Origin: Methylobacillus sp.
GTDB taxonomy: Bacteria; Pseudomonadota; Gammaproteobacteria; Burkholderiales; Methylophilaceae
Length of the DNA: 48,245 nucleotides
Assembly (NCBI GenBank): GCA_031285185.1
Contig: JAITWS010000043.1
Location: 1 to 48,245, forward strand
Direction of reading: 5' to 3'
The notes under the pieces were generated by a model. It had not been told where the DNA came from, searched no databases, and saw nothing but the letters and a program-made list of their open reading frames with translations. Below, one piece after another: positions 25,778-34,410 of the stretch. Each line of letters begins with the position of its first letter. Position 1 is the first letter of the stretch. The position numbers and the translations under genes are program-made.

Positions 25778-26253
25778 CAGCGGATGACCACCATCGTGCC
25801 GACCGCGACGCGCTCGAACAATTCGAGCACGTCGGCGTTCCGCATCCGCACGCAGCCGTGGGAACACGCGATGCCCATGGGTTCGATGTCGGGCGTGCCG
25901 TGGATGTAGATGTAGCGTTGCATGGTATCCACCGCGCCCAGCCGGTTCACGCCGACTTCGCAGCCGGACAGCCACAGGATGCGCGTGAGGATGAAATCGC
26001 GTTCGGGATTTTCGGCGGCGAGTCGCGGCGACCAGATTTCGCCCGTGGGACGACGGCTGATAAACACACTGCCCGACGGTTCGCCCGCGCCGATTTTGGC
26101 GCGGATGATGTGTTTGCCGCGCGGCGTGCAGCCGCTGTTTTTTTGTTCGCCCGCGCCGTTTTTCGCGGTCGAAATCGCATATTCAGCCAGCACTGCATCC
26201 GCATCGTCGAGCAGACGCAATTTTTGTTCGGCGATGGAAATTTCGATTTTCAA
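25777..26253 (-). CDS. L,D-transpeptidase (YkuD-domain) family protein
   Basis: A protein of about 158 residues consisting almost only of a YkuD domain. The catalytic motif is SHGCVRM near the C-terminus, preceded by YIYIHGTP, giving the expected His and Cys. No signal peptide or membrane segment is visible, so it would act in the cytoplasm or leave by another route, which is odd for an enzyme that crosslinks or trims peptidoglycan. The domain begins at KIEISIAEQKLRLL, just after a TTG at 26253, which I take as start; the ATG at 26310 would add 19 residues overlapping the upstream gene. Confidence 0.85.
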   Translation of the reverse strand: MKIEISIAEQKLRLLDDADAVLAEYAISTAKNGAGEQKNSGCTPRGKHIIRAKIGAGEPSGSVFISRRPTGEIWSPRLAAENPERDFILTRILWLSGCEVGVNRLGAVDTMQRYIYIHGTPDIEPMGIACSHGCVRMRNADVLELFERVAVGTMVVIR

Positions 26254-26281
26254 ATTTTGCTCATTGGCGAAAAAATTTTCC

Positions 26282-26656
26282 TCACTTGACCGCCGAAAAC
26301 TCAAACGCATTTCCGTCCGGGTCGCGGCAGAACAGCGCGGCGCGACCGGAGCGGCTCATGGTGTAGGGTACTCCGGCGGCATCCAGCGCGGCGCGCACGG
26401 GGGCGACATCGTCCACCGAAAACGCGATGTGCATGTCGCGTCCGCCGTGTTCGGGACGCGCGATATTTTCGTAGGGATTGGGCACAACCATGAGATGCAC
26501 CTGATTCGCGCCGATGTCGTACCACACGCCCGGAAAGCCGAAATCGGGGCGGTTGGGGTTGGGCGTGAAGCCGAGCAAATCTTCGTAAAATTTCCGCGAC
26601 CGCGCGAGGTCTTTCACGACGAGTCCGGTGTGCATCATGCAGTTGATCTTTATCAT
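26282..26656 (-). CDS. glyoxalase/bleomycin-resistance fold (VOC) protein
   Basis: A 124-residue single VOC domain with two beta-alpha-beta-beta-beta modules: MHTGLVVKDLARSRKFYEDLLGF at the N-terminus and MHIAFSVDD near the middle, ending with FCRDPDGNAFEF. Metal-ligand positions look filled (His near 9, His near 54 and 76, Glu near 119), so it may be a metal-dependent lyase or dioxygenase. Its role in the cell-wall operon is unknown. The ATG overlaps the lipoprotein stop by 4 bp (ATGA). Confidence 0.88.
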   Translation of the reverse strand: MIKINCMMHTGLVVKDLARSRKFYEDLLGFTPNPNRPDFGFPGVWYDIGANQVHLMVVPNPYENIARPEHGGRDMHIAFSVDDVAPVRAALDAAGVPYTMSRSGRAALFCRDPDGNAFEFSAVK

Positions 26657-28173
26657 TGCTCACTCCTTTTTTTGATGGTCGCCAGCGCGTCCCAATTGCC
26701 GTCGGGCGCGGGCGCGTAATCCGTCACATCGCGGCGCATCGCCGCGAACTGGCCTTCGTACCACAGCGAAACATAAGGCAGCAGCGCATCCACGCGCGCC
26801 GTCACCGCCTGCCAATCCTGCCGGTCTATCAACGCATCCAGTTCCGCGTCCTGCAAATGTCCGCGATTGGCGCCGACCGGCGGCGCATGATCGCCGCGAA
26901 ACGCGAAACGGTAAATCTCGGGCGTTTTGATGCCCACCCAGGTCAGGCCGTAGAGCTGGAATTTACCATGTTTGACATCGTCGTAGAACGTGCCCCAATC
27001 CAGACTGCGAATTTCCAATTCTATTCCCGCAGGCCGCATTTGCGCCTGCATGATCGTGGCGAGCCGCACGCGCTGCGCGTCGGTGGACGTTTTGTAAACC
27101 AGACGCAGCGGCAATTTCACGCCGGCTTGCGTCAACAGCGCGCGCGCGATTTCCGGCTCGTAGGGCGCGGGTTTGAGCGCGGCATTGCCCGCCCAATGTT
27201 CGGGCGGCAAAATCGCCGTCGCGGAACGGCTGCCGCCCACCAGCACCTGACGCGCAATGGCTTCGCGGTCAATCGCGAGCGTCACCGCGCGACGCACGTT
27301 CACATCGCGCAGCACCGGATCTTGCATGTTGAAACCGAGATAGGAATAGTTGGTTCCGGGCGATTCCAACACGCGCGTTTCAGGGCGCGTTTTCAGATCG
27401 GCCACCAGCTCCGGCGGCAGATCGCCCTGCAACAAATCGGCCTCGCCGCGCAGCAACTTCAACACGCGCACCGTGGGATCGCGCACCTCTTCAAGCGTGA
27501 TGCGCTGCCCATCCGCGACGCGCTCCAGCGTGAGCGCGCGCTTCCACGCGACGAATTTCAACGCGCCGCTGCCGACCGGATGCCGCGCGAAATCGTGATT
27601 CCGCGCAATCAATCCGGCGGGCAAAATGCCGATGATGAGCCGCGCCGGAAACTGGCTGTCCGCGGATTTCAACGTGAAATCCACCGTGTTTTCATCAACA
27701 GCCTTGACCTCCGCGATATTCGCGAACTCCGCCGCCAAAGGCGTATCCTTGAGCGCGCGCAAAGAGTTGTAAGTCGCCGCCACATCCTCCGCCGTCAAGC
27801 GCGTTCCGTCGTGAAATTTTCGCCCGTCCTCGCCCAGGGTAAAACGACAATGCGCGTCATCCGCGCACACCCACGTCGCCAACGCAGGCGCAGCCCGAAA
27901 CTGCGCGTCGAAATCCACCAGCGACCGATAAATCACCCGATTAACCCGCGCCGAAGCCGCATCCGTGGCATAACGCGGATCCAGCGTAATGGGCGCCTGC
28001 GCGACCGCGAAACGAATGTCGGCGCGATTATCAGATTGGGTGCAGGCGGTGAGAATGACGGCGAATAAAATGGCCGAAAAAATGGAAAATGTCGCGCGTA
28101 GCGCACGCAGCCCCTCTCCCCTCGCAGTTCTCCCTCTCCCGCTTGCGGGAGAGGGTTGGGGTGAGGGTGTCAA
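26653..28173 (-). CDS. ABC peptide-type substrate-binding lipoprotein (SBP family 5)
   Basis: An extracytoplasmic binding protein of the OppA/DppA/MppA class. A lipoprotein signal (FSIFSAILFAVILTAC, lipobox Cys codon at 28042-28044) leads into APITLDPRYATDAASARVN and YRSLVDFD, the usual opening of family 5, and YLGFNMQDPVLRDVNVRRAV is its central signature. Start choice is difficult: no ATG or GTG stands in frame just before the signal. The nearest legal start is the TTG at 28173, inside a repeat; CTG at 28110, right behind AGGGGAGAGGGG, would give an ideal 23-residue signal. The frame also stays open further upstream through repeat DNA. It heads an operon with VOC, L,D-transpeptidase, two permeases and nagZ. 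Confidence 0.88.
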   Translation of the reverse strand: MTPSPQPSPASGRGRTARGEGLRALRATFSIFSAILFAVILTACTQSDNRADIRFAVAQAPITLDPRYATDAASARVNRVIYRSLVDFDAQFRAAPALATWVCADDAHCRFTLGEDGRKFHDGTRLTAEDVAATYNSLRALKDTPLAAEFANIAEVKAVDENTVDFTLKSADSQFPARLIIGILPAGLIARNHDFARHPVGSGALKFVAWKRALTLERVADGQRITLEEVRDPTVRVLKLLRGEADLLQGDLPPELVADLKTRPETRVLESPGTNYSYLGFNMQDPVLRDVNVRRAVTLAIDREAIARQVLVGGSRSATAILPPEHWAGNAALKPAPYEPEIARALLTQAGVKLPLRLVYKTSTDAQRVRLATIMQAQMRPAGIELEIRSLDWGTFYDDVKHGKFQLYGLTWVGIKTPEIYRFAFRGDHAPPVGANRGHLQDAELDALIDRQDWQAVTARVDALLPYVSLWYEGQFAAMRRDVTDYAPAPDGNWDALATIKKRSEQ

Positions 28174-28549
28174 AACAAAATCGCGCGTAGCGCACAACGC
28201 CGCTTTTAAATTCCCTTCTGCCGCGCTGAGCAGCGCAGCCGAGCCGGGGGATTTCGGCTCGCAACTGTTTGAGCTTTGGCGCAGCCAAAGCGAGTTCTTG
28301 CGAGCCGCCCGGATCGGCGAGCAGCGCAAGGGAGCGCGAAGCGCCGCGGGAGCAGGGGGTCGTGTTCTTTGGTTACTTTCTTTTGGACAAGCAAAAGAAA
28401 GTAACTCGCCCGTCGGGGCGAGACCCGACCAACCCAAATTTGCTTTGCCGGGATGTGCGTTCATCCTTCGACTGGCTCAGGACGAACGGGTTTTTGTTTG
28501 ACACCCTCACCCCAACCCTCTCCCGCAAGCGGGAGAGGGAGAACTGCTA
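28124..28549. repeat. composite repeat with 50-bp inverted ends
   Basis: Segments 28124-28175 and 28498-28549 are near-perfect inverted copies of a CCCTCTCCC-palindrome repeat (palindromes at 28132-28155 and 28516-28539). They enclose about 320 bp with no gene but further repeats, including the stem-loop at 28374 and a CCTTCGACTGGCTCAGGACG motif. The left copy runs into the start of the binding-protein gene. With the next feature this accounts for the 480-bp gap before rlmD. Confidence 0.75.
28374..28407. repeat. GTTACTTTCTTTT stem-loop (dispersed repeat)
   Basis: GTTACTTTCTTTT (28374-28386) and its exact complement (28395-28407) form a 13-bp stem around GGACAAGC. The same element is common between genes in many Proteobacteria. 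Its T-rich arm resembles a terminator but lacks a following T-run. Confidence 0.75.
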
Positions 28550-28550
28550 G

Positions 28551-28594
28551 ATCCCCGCCTTTCCCGCCTTCGCGGGAATGATCGGGTCGGGGAT
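28551..28594. repeat. nested palindrome, dRS3-related
   Basis: TTCCCGC-CTTC-GCGGGAA (28561-28578) is framed by an outer ATCCCCG/CGGGGAT pair. It resembles the palindrome at 2433 and may reduce readthrough downstream of rlmD. Confidence 0.6.
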
Positions 28595-28654
28595 GCGCGG
28601 AAGGTATGCCTCCCCCTCTCTCTTGAAACGTAAGGAAAATCATCCGCGCCACCC

Positions 28655-29965
28655 TCATATTTTCTCAAACATCGCCATGGATTCCACATGCGCCGTATGC
28701 GGAAACATGTTGACCACGCCTGCCGCGACCATGCGATAACCTTTGACTTGCGTGAGCAGACCCGCGTCGCGCGCGAGGGTCGCAGGGTTGCAGGAGACAT
28801 AGACGATGCGTTGCGGCGCGGTTGTTTCCTCGATGGCTTTTATCAACTCCATCGCGCCGTCGCGCGGCGGGTCTATCAGCCATTTGTCGAAGTGACCGAG
28901 CGCGGCCAAGCTTTCGGCGGTTTTTTCAAACAGGTTGGCTTCACGAAATTCAACGGCCTGCGACAAGCCGTTGATCTCCGCGCTTTCTTTCGCGCGGCGC
29001 ACGAGCGCAGCCGCGCCTTCCAGCCCCAGCACGGTCGCGCCCATGCGCGCGATGGGCAGCGTGAAATTGCCGAGTCCGCAGAAAAAATCGGCGATGCGCT
29101 CGCCCGGTTTTGCGTCCAGCATCCGCATCGCGCGACGCACGAGCACGCGGTTGATGTGCGGATTGACCTGCGTGAATTCGGTCGGCATGAAGGGATAGCG
29201 GAGATTAAATTCGGGCAGCGTGTAGCTGAGGCCGGGCGCGTCCAGAGGATGAAATGGCGTCGCCGTTTCCGGACCTTTGCTCTGCGTCCAGATTTGCACG
29301 CCGTGCCGCTCGGCGAACGCACGCAACGGCGTTTCGTCCGCGCGCGCAAGCGGTTCGAGTATGCGGAGCACCAGCACCGTGACATGCTCGCCGATGGCGA
29401 CTTCAATCTGCGGAATGCGCTCTTTGATCGTGAGTTGCGCGAGCAGTTCCTGCAAGGGAACGATCAGCGCCGACATGGACGGCGGCAGCACATGGCACTC
29501 GCCCATCACTGCAACATAGCTGCTCGCTTTTTCGTTGAAGCCGACCAGCACGCGATTTTTCGCCGACACGAAACGCGCGCGCAAACGCGCCTTGTGACGA
29601 TAGCCCCAAAGCGGACCGATAATCGGCGGCAACATCGTTTCAGGCCGCACGCGACCGATATGCCACAAATCGTCCTCCAACATGCGCTGCTTGGCCGCCA
29701 CCTGCGCCGCCGCGTCGAGATGCTGCATCGCGCAACCACCGCACACGCCGAAATGCGGACATTGCGGCGTGACGCGCATGGGCGAAGATTTGAGAATGCG
29801 TTCCAGCTTGCCGATTTCGTAACTTGCCTTGCTGCGCGTGGCGCGATAAGCCACGGTTTCGCCGGTCAGCGCGCCGTCAATGAAAACAACTTTTCCCTCA
29901 ACGCGCCCGACACCCCGGCCTTCCTGATCGAGCGAATCAATGTGTGTGATATTGGTGGTCGTCAT
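28655..29965 (-). CDS. rlmD: 23S rRNA (uracil-1939-C5)-methyltransferase
   Basis: RlmD (RumA) methylates U1939 of 23S rRNA using S-adenosylmethionine. The 436-residue protein has an N-terminal TRAM-like beta barrel (residues 1-58), the iron-sulfur cluster cysteines Cys69, Cys75, Cys78 ([10 protein letters not shown]) and Cys157 (GECHVL), and a C-terminal methyltransferase domain with the SAM loop [14 protein letters not shown] near 290. The active site is IDPPRDGA near 360 and the catalytic Cys in [12 protein letters not shown] near 390. It is a monocistronic-looking gene between the adhesin and a repeat-filled gap. Confidence 0.96.
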   Translation of the reverse strand: MTTTNITHIDSLDQEGRGVGRVEGKVVFIDGALTGETVAYRATRSKASYEIGKLERILKSSPMRVTPQCPHFGVCGGCAMQHLDAAAQVAAKQRMLEDDLWHIGRVRPETMLPPIIGPLWGYRHKARLRARFVSAKNRVLVGFNEKASSYVAVMGECHVLPPSMSALIVPLQELLAQLTIKERIPQIEVAIGEHVTVLVLRILEPLARADETPLRAFAERHGVQIWTQSKGPETATPFHPLDAPGLSYTLPEFNLRYPFMPTEFTQVNPHINRVLVRRAMRMLDAKPGERIADFFCGLGNFTLPIARMGATVLGLEGAAALVRRAKESAEINGLSQAVEFREANLFEKTAESLAALGHFDKWLIDPPRDGAMELIKAIEETTAPQRIVYVSCNPATLARDAGLLTQVKGYRMVAAGVVNMFPHTAHVESMAMFEKI

Positions 29966-30015
29966 AAGCCCGTGATTTTACCGCAAGCGGGCGAATTGCT
30001 TGGTGTTTACCGTCA

Positions 30016-30050
30016 CGAAAAAAAGGCACGACACCGAAGTGTCGCGCCTT
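30016..30050 (-). terminator. intrinsic terminator of the adhesin gene
   Basis: On the minus strand a 12-bp stem (30023-30034 with 30039-30050) closed by a TTCG tetraloop is followed by TTTTTTT. It lies 20 bp beyond the adhesin stop and upstream of rlmD, so rlmD has its own promoter in the remaining 50 bp. Confidence 0.92.
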
Positions 30051-30069
30051 GTACTGGTGACTGCGACTT

Positions 30070-33000
30070 TTACTTCGCCATACCCTTGTCAACCGCGCAA
30101 CTGTTTTTATCCAGTGCGTAGTTGCCACGCGTTTTTTCGGTGGCGTCGCTCTTTTTGCCCAGCCAGCCGTGGGATTTCACGGTGTAGGCTTGACCGTCGC
30201 GGATGCCGCTTTCCTGCAGGAAGTATTCGCGCGTTTCGGGGTTGAACGAGAGTTCCGTGTATGCGCCGGTTTTGGGGTCGGTTACGCCGAAGTGTTTCAC
30301 GCCGCCGCCGCTGTCCTTGAGCGGGAGTTGGCGTTCGATCAATCCGTCTTGCGTGTGCAGGCGCACGAAGGCTTGTTTTTGATCGGCGCTGATTTCCACA
30401 TAATCCAGCATGGCGTTGCACCAGAGCGGGAGGATGCCGGTATCGCTGGTCAGGGCTTGCGGTGTTTGCAGCGCCCATGTTTCGCCGGAGTCGCTTGCGA
30501 GGAAGGCGATCAATCCGCCGACCGCAGCTGCGCCTGCTGCCACGCCTGCGCCGCTTCCGCCGCCGTCGTCACCGTTATCGGCAGGAGGCGTGATTTGCGG
30601 CAAAACGCTGATGCCGCAATCCACCAGTTCGTTGCGGCAGGTTATGAATACGCTGCTGGCATCGGTGGTGGCGCTGGCGGGCGTGTCCAGATTTTTGCTG
30701 CCGCTGGTGTCGAAACCGTAGATCGCGGTTGCGCTGTCCATCGAAATATTCACTTCGCTGCCGGAGCCAAAAATCAGGCCGTCCGCGTAGGCCGATGCGT
30801 TGCCGAATACGGTGAGGCTGCTGTCGTTTTTGGTTGCGGCGGAGCCGTTGAAAAACATGCCAACGTTTGTTTCGGAATTGCCGGTGATGCCGGTCGCGCT
30901 GCCGCCGTTTGTGGTGATGCTGCCCTCGTCAAACTCCACGCCGAAGCCGCTTGTCGAATTGCCGGTGACGGTTGCTTTGGAGCCATTGTTTATGAGGATG
31001 TCGGAAATAAGCGCGACACCGCTGCCGCTGTCGGAAACGCCGTTGACCTTGAGCGTGGCATCGTCCACCGCGACATAGCCGAAGAACGCCACACCCACCA
31101 CGTCGCCGCCGTTGCCGTCGAAGCTGATCGCGCTGCCGTGGGCGGCGCTGGTCGCGGCTTCCACAGCAACACCATAGCGGCTTGAGATGCCGATGATGTC
31201 GAGCGCGGAATCGCTGCCGTCGGCCACGAGTTGACCACGCGCATAAACCCCGACGAGACCGCCATCTCCGTTGAGCGCGATCGCGCCGCCGCCGGATGCG
31301 TTGAACGCCGATGTGGAATCCGCATAAACGCCATATTTGCCACCCGTGCCGTTCACGTTAATAACGGAATCGCTGCCGTCGGAGGAAAAATTTCTGGAAA
31401 TGACGACACCCATCGTGATTGCGCCGACCGCATTGCCCCGGATGAAAATTTCAGCGCCGTGCGCGACGCTTGCATTGGTAACGGTCACGCCGGTGCCGTT
31501 CGCGCCGCCGCTGCCGATCACATTGATCGTGGAATCGCTGCCATCCGCGACGAGAGAGCCGACGGCGTGTACGCCGATATAGTCATCCGAACTGCCGTCG
31601 AGGACGATTTCGGCGCCGTGGGTGGCGACGATGTTGACCGGCGTGGGCGCTGCTGCGGCGGCGATGCCATAGCTGTTGATCGAGTGGCCTGTCACGTGAA
31701 TCGCCGACACATTGCCATTGATTCCGACGCCATCGGCCAAAACCTTGCTGCCGGAGGAGAGCTTCACGCCCTCGCCCAACTTGCCGTAACCACTGCCGTT
31801 GAGAACGATCTCGCCGCCCTGGCTGGCGTTCAGCGTGACGACCATGGAAATTCCGCTGTCATTCCCCGAACTGCCGGAGATATTGACGAGCGACGATATG
31901 CCGTCCGTGCCGTTGCCGACGGATTGAATGACGCCGACGGAACCATCAACCTTCACGCCCACGCCAGCCGCAGCGCTGCCGTTAAGGACGATTTCGCCGC
32001 CGCCGCTGGCGTTCAGCGTGCTGTTGAATATGGAGATTGCGTCACCGGCAGTGGTGTTCGTGTTTTTTCCGCTGAGGGTGATGACGGAATTGTCGCCGTC
32101 GGCCACAAAACTGGCGTTGTTGGTGCTCACCGTCGGCGAAAGACCCAAGGAAGTTCCGCTCAGTTGAATCGTGCCGCCGTCCGTGGCGCTCACGACGTTG
32201 TTCACACGGAGTGCGGTTCCGCTTGTCGAAGTGCCGGTCACCGTGGCGATGCCGCTGCCGGATACCGTCAAGTTGCCATAGAAGACCACGCCAAAATTGG
32301 CATTCGAGTTGCCGATGATCGTGAGATGACCGCCGTCGCCCACGCCCCAATCCTTGCCCAGCGAAACACCGGCTCCTTTATTTGCAGAACCCGTGAGCGT
32401 GCCATTGCCGACATTCACCACGTCCCCGGAAAACGAGACCGCAGAAGTGCTCGTGGTGAGATTTGTGGTATCGCCGGAAGCCGTGAGATTGCCGCCGTTG
32501 AGGTTGATCGTGGAAGTGGAGCTTTGACTCACCGCGCCATTACCGTTGTGTGCCGCGTCCGCCGCAAGGTTGAGATCGCCGCCGCCCAACGTGATGTTGC
32601 CTTGAATCGAGATATTGCCCGCCGCTTCCAGCGTGAGATTGTGGGTACTGATGGTCGCGATCTCCACCGTGGATGCCAGCGTGATGTTGCCCGCCTGGGT
32701 TCCCGTACTGCCCAATGTTGTGATGAGAACATCCATCGTGTCCAGCGCTGATGCAATCGTGCCGTTGTTGACGTTCGCAGCCGCAGCGGCAACCGGCTTG
32801 AATGTGCCCGCCGTGGAAGTATCCGTGTTGGCGTCTGTCGCTGCCCCCCAGATTTTAATGTCAGTCGGGTCTATCAGCCACAAACCGGCTTGACCGTTGG
32901 GCGCGGCGGCGGTGATCGTGCCGTCTATCGAAAGCGTGTTGGCGGAGGTTTCCACGAAACCGCCATCGCCATGCGCGGAACCGGCATCAATTTGCACGCC

Positions 33001-34260
33001 CGAATCAATCTGCGTGTAATCGGCAAGCGTGACTTCGCTGATGAGTTCTGCCGCGCCGGAGCCGGAAATTTTGTTGAGCTTGTCGCCGCCGATGATGGCA
33101 AGGCCGCCACCCGTGTCGCCGCTGACGTTGATGACGGCATCGTCAAACAAACCCACGCGATTGCCGGAGAGAACGACGGTTCCGCCTTGTCCGTTTTCAT
33201 TCGACGCGTCGAGCTTGCCCGTGACGGTGATGTCGCCCGTGTTGCCCACGTCGGCAACAATGGTTCCGGCTTTCACCACGCCGGAAAGATTAATCACGGT
33301 ATCAAGCAGCGTATCCTTGCCTTGCGCGGTGAGCAGCACAGAGCCGTCATTTCCGGCAACAATTCTGCCGCTATTTTCAACCAGCGCATTCGCCGTTGAG
33401 TTGGTCAGCGTAACCGAAATCCCTTGCCCGTTATCCAGCGCGACCGTCGCGCTGTCGCCTGCGGCGAGTGTGACTTGTTTGGCGTTAATGTCGCCGGTGT
33501 TTCTTACTTGATCGCCCACCAGCATTACATAACCGTGCGCCGTAATCGAGCCGTCGTTGATGATGCCCGCATTGATGCCGGTCGAGGTCAGATCGAACGA
33601 ATTGCTACCCGACATAAACTGGTCAACATTGATATTTTTCGTCGTCACCAACAAGGAATTGACGTTGATCGTCGCGCCGCTGCCGAACAAAACGCCATTC
33701 GCGTTTTGGATCCAGACCTGTCCGTTGGCGAGCAATGCGCCCTGGATGTTGGATGGCACGCCGCCAACCACGCGGTTCAAAGTGATGGATTGGGAACCGG
33801 GTTGGTTGAATTGAACGGTGTAGCCGGAGCCGATGTTAAACGTGTTCCAGTTGATTGCGGCGCGTTGCGTGGACTGGTCTATCGTCATCGTGTTGCCGGA
33901 TTGACCGATGCTGGCCGAGCCGCCAATGACATTGCCGCCGGTGGGAAGATCGGCGGCGTGGGCGAAAGGCGATGCAAGCAACAAGGCCATCACCGTAGGG
34001 GCGGGTTTCAAACCCGCCCGTATTCCTTGAACCCCCACCCTCACCCCAGCCCTCTCCCGCAAGCGGGAGAGGGAGAACAACGGGTGACCGGAAAGGTTGA
34101 ACCCCATGCTGTTCCCTCTCCCATTTATGGGAGAGGGCAGGGTGAGGGCTGCGGTATCCGATGTACCCGGCTCCTTGCCTTGAGATTTGACGTGTTCTCC
34201 GACGGCGACGAGCGCGCCGAGGCGTTTGCTGAAAATTCGTTTGAAACGGTTGGTGTTCAT
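30070..34260 (-). CDS. large filamentous-haemagglutinin-like exoprotein (TpsA type)
   Basis: A 1396-residue secreted beta-helix protein. The N-terminus has an extended signal peptide region (MNTNRFKRIFSKRLGALVAV) and a hydrophobic core MALLLASPFAHA ending near residue 102. A TPS secretion domain follows (about 103-330; AAINWNTFNIGSGYTVQF and the NANGVLFG motif related to NPNGI). The middle, roughly DNA 30800-32400, is a run of degenerate repeats around 50 residues long with LVADGSDS...INV..G and GGEIVLNG patterns, typical of surface adhesins. The C-terminal 200 residues carry a Gly/Ala-rich stretch and a WALQTP...LPLKDS domain I cannot assign. Residues about 36-89 derive from dispersed repeats. 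GGAAAG precedes the ATG at 34260. No TpsB transporter gene is adjacent. Confidence 0.9.
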   Translation of the reverse strand: MNTNRFKRIFSKRLGALVAVGEHVKSQGKEPGTSDTAALTLPSPINGRGNSMGFNLSGHPLFSLSRLRERAGVRVGVQGIRAGLKPAPTVMALLLASPFAHAADLPTGGNVIGGSASIGQSGNTMTIDQSTQRAAINWNTFNIGSGYTVQFNQPGSQSITLNRVVGGVPSNIQGALLANGQVWIQNANGVLFGSGATINVNSLLVTTKNINVDQFMSGSNSFDLTSTGINAGIINDGSITAHGYVMLVGDQVRNTGDINAKQVTLAAGDSATVALDNGQGISVTLTNSTANALVENSGRIVAGNDGSVLLTAQGKDTLLDTVINLSGVVKAGTIVADVGNTGDITVTGKLDASNENGQGGTVVLSGNRVGLFDDAVINVSGDTGGGLAIIGGDKLNKISGSGAAELISEVTLADYTQIDSGVQIDAGSAHGDGGFVETSANTLSIDGTITAAAPNGQAGLWLIDPTDIKIWGAATDANTDTSTAGTFKPVAAAAANVNNGTIASALDTMDVLITTLGSTGTQAGNITLASTVEIATISTHNLTLEAAGNISIQGNITLGGGDLNLAADAAHNGNGAVSQSSTSTINLNGGNLTASGDTTNLTTSTSAVSFSGDVVNVGNGTLTGSANKGAGVSLGKDWGVGDGGHLTIIGNSNANFGVVFYGNLTVSGSGIATVTGTSTSGTALRVNNVVSATDGGTIQLSGTSLGLSPTVSTNNASFVADGDNSVITLSGKNTNTTAGDAISIFNSTLNASGGGEIVLNGSAAAGVGVKVDGSVGVIQSVGNGTDGISSLVNISGSSGNDSGISMVVTLNASQGGEIVLNGSGYGKLGEGVKLSSGSKVLADGVGINGNVSAIHVTGHSINSYGIAAAAAPTPVNIVATHGAEIVLDGSSDDYIGVHAVGSLVADGSDSTINVIGSGGANGTGVTVTNASVAHGAEIFIRGNAVGAITMGVVISRNFSSDGSDSVINVNGTGGKYGVYADSTSAFNASGGGAIALNGDGGLVGVYARGQLVADGSDSALDIIGISSRYGVAVEAATSAAHGSAISFDGNGGDVVGVAFFGYVAVDDATLKVNGVSDSGSGVALISDILINNGSKATVTGNSTSGFGVEFDEGSITTNGGSATGITGNSETNVGMFFNGSAATKNDSSLTVFGNASAYADGLIFGSGSEVNISMDSATAIYGFDTSGSKNLDTPASATTDASSVFITCRNELVDCGISVLPQITPPADNGDDGGGSGAGVAAGAAAVGGLIAFLASDSGETWALQTPQALTSDTGILPLWCNAMLDYVEISADQKQAFVRLHTQDGLIERQLPLKDSGGGVKHFGVTDPKTGAYTELSFNPETREYFLQESGIRDGQAYTVKSHGWLGKKSDATEKTRGNYALDKNSCAVDKGMAK
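33998..34137. repeat. dispersed palindromes inside the adhesin signal sequence
   Basis: Within the adhesin coding region lie a GGGCGGGTTT-C-AAACCCGCCC palindrome (33999-34019) and two CCCTCTCCC...GGGAGAGGG palindromes (34050-34073 and 34114-34137), each with its usual flanking CACCCTCACCCC sequence. They keep the frame open and encode the residues between the basic signal region and the hydrophobic core. Confidence 0.85.
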
Positions 34261-34351
34261 GCTGCGTTCTTTCCTCCGCCGGACGGCAAGAATCACTTGC
34301 AACCCGAATAAAAATAAAAGTTATGTGACGGAGAAAAGAATAGGTAGAACG

Positions 34352-34380
34352 AATTTACAGGTATTTGATAATCAGTCCAA
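34352..34380 (-). promoter_or_regulatory. candidate promoter of the adhesin gene
   Basis: Minus strand -35 TTGGAC (34375-34380), 17-bp spacer, -10 TAAATT (34352-34357), about 92 bp before the adhesin start, in a 150-bp AT-rich gap between the adhesin and the exonuclease gene. Confidence 0.4.
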
Positions 34381-34410
34381 TCTTTTTATATTCGATCAAA
34401 ATTTTGAATT

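Noticed and set aside
28174..28464. 97-codon N-terminal extension of the binding lipoprotein
   Set aside because: It is translated repeat DNA upstream of a complete lipoprotein signal, so it is unlikely to be part of the protein.
28124..28594. Repeat cluster considered as a CRISPR array or IS remnant
   Set aside because: Copies are inverted palindromes of several families rather than evenly spaced direct repeats, and no transposase fragment is encoded.
30800..32400. Regular repeats suggesting a CRISPR array or minisatellite
   Set aside because: The periodicity is at protein level, about 50 residues and degenerate, inside one open frame; there are no identical repeats of 25-40 bp with unique spacers.
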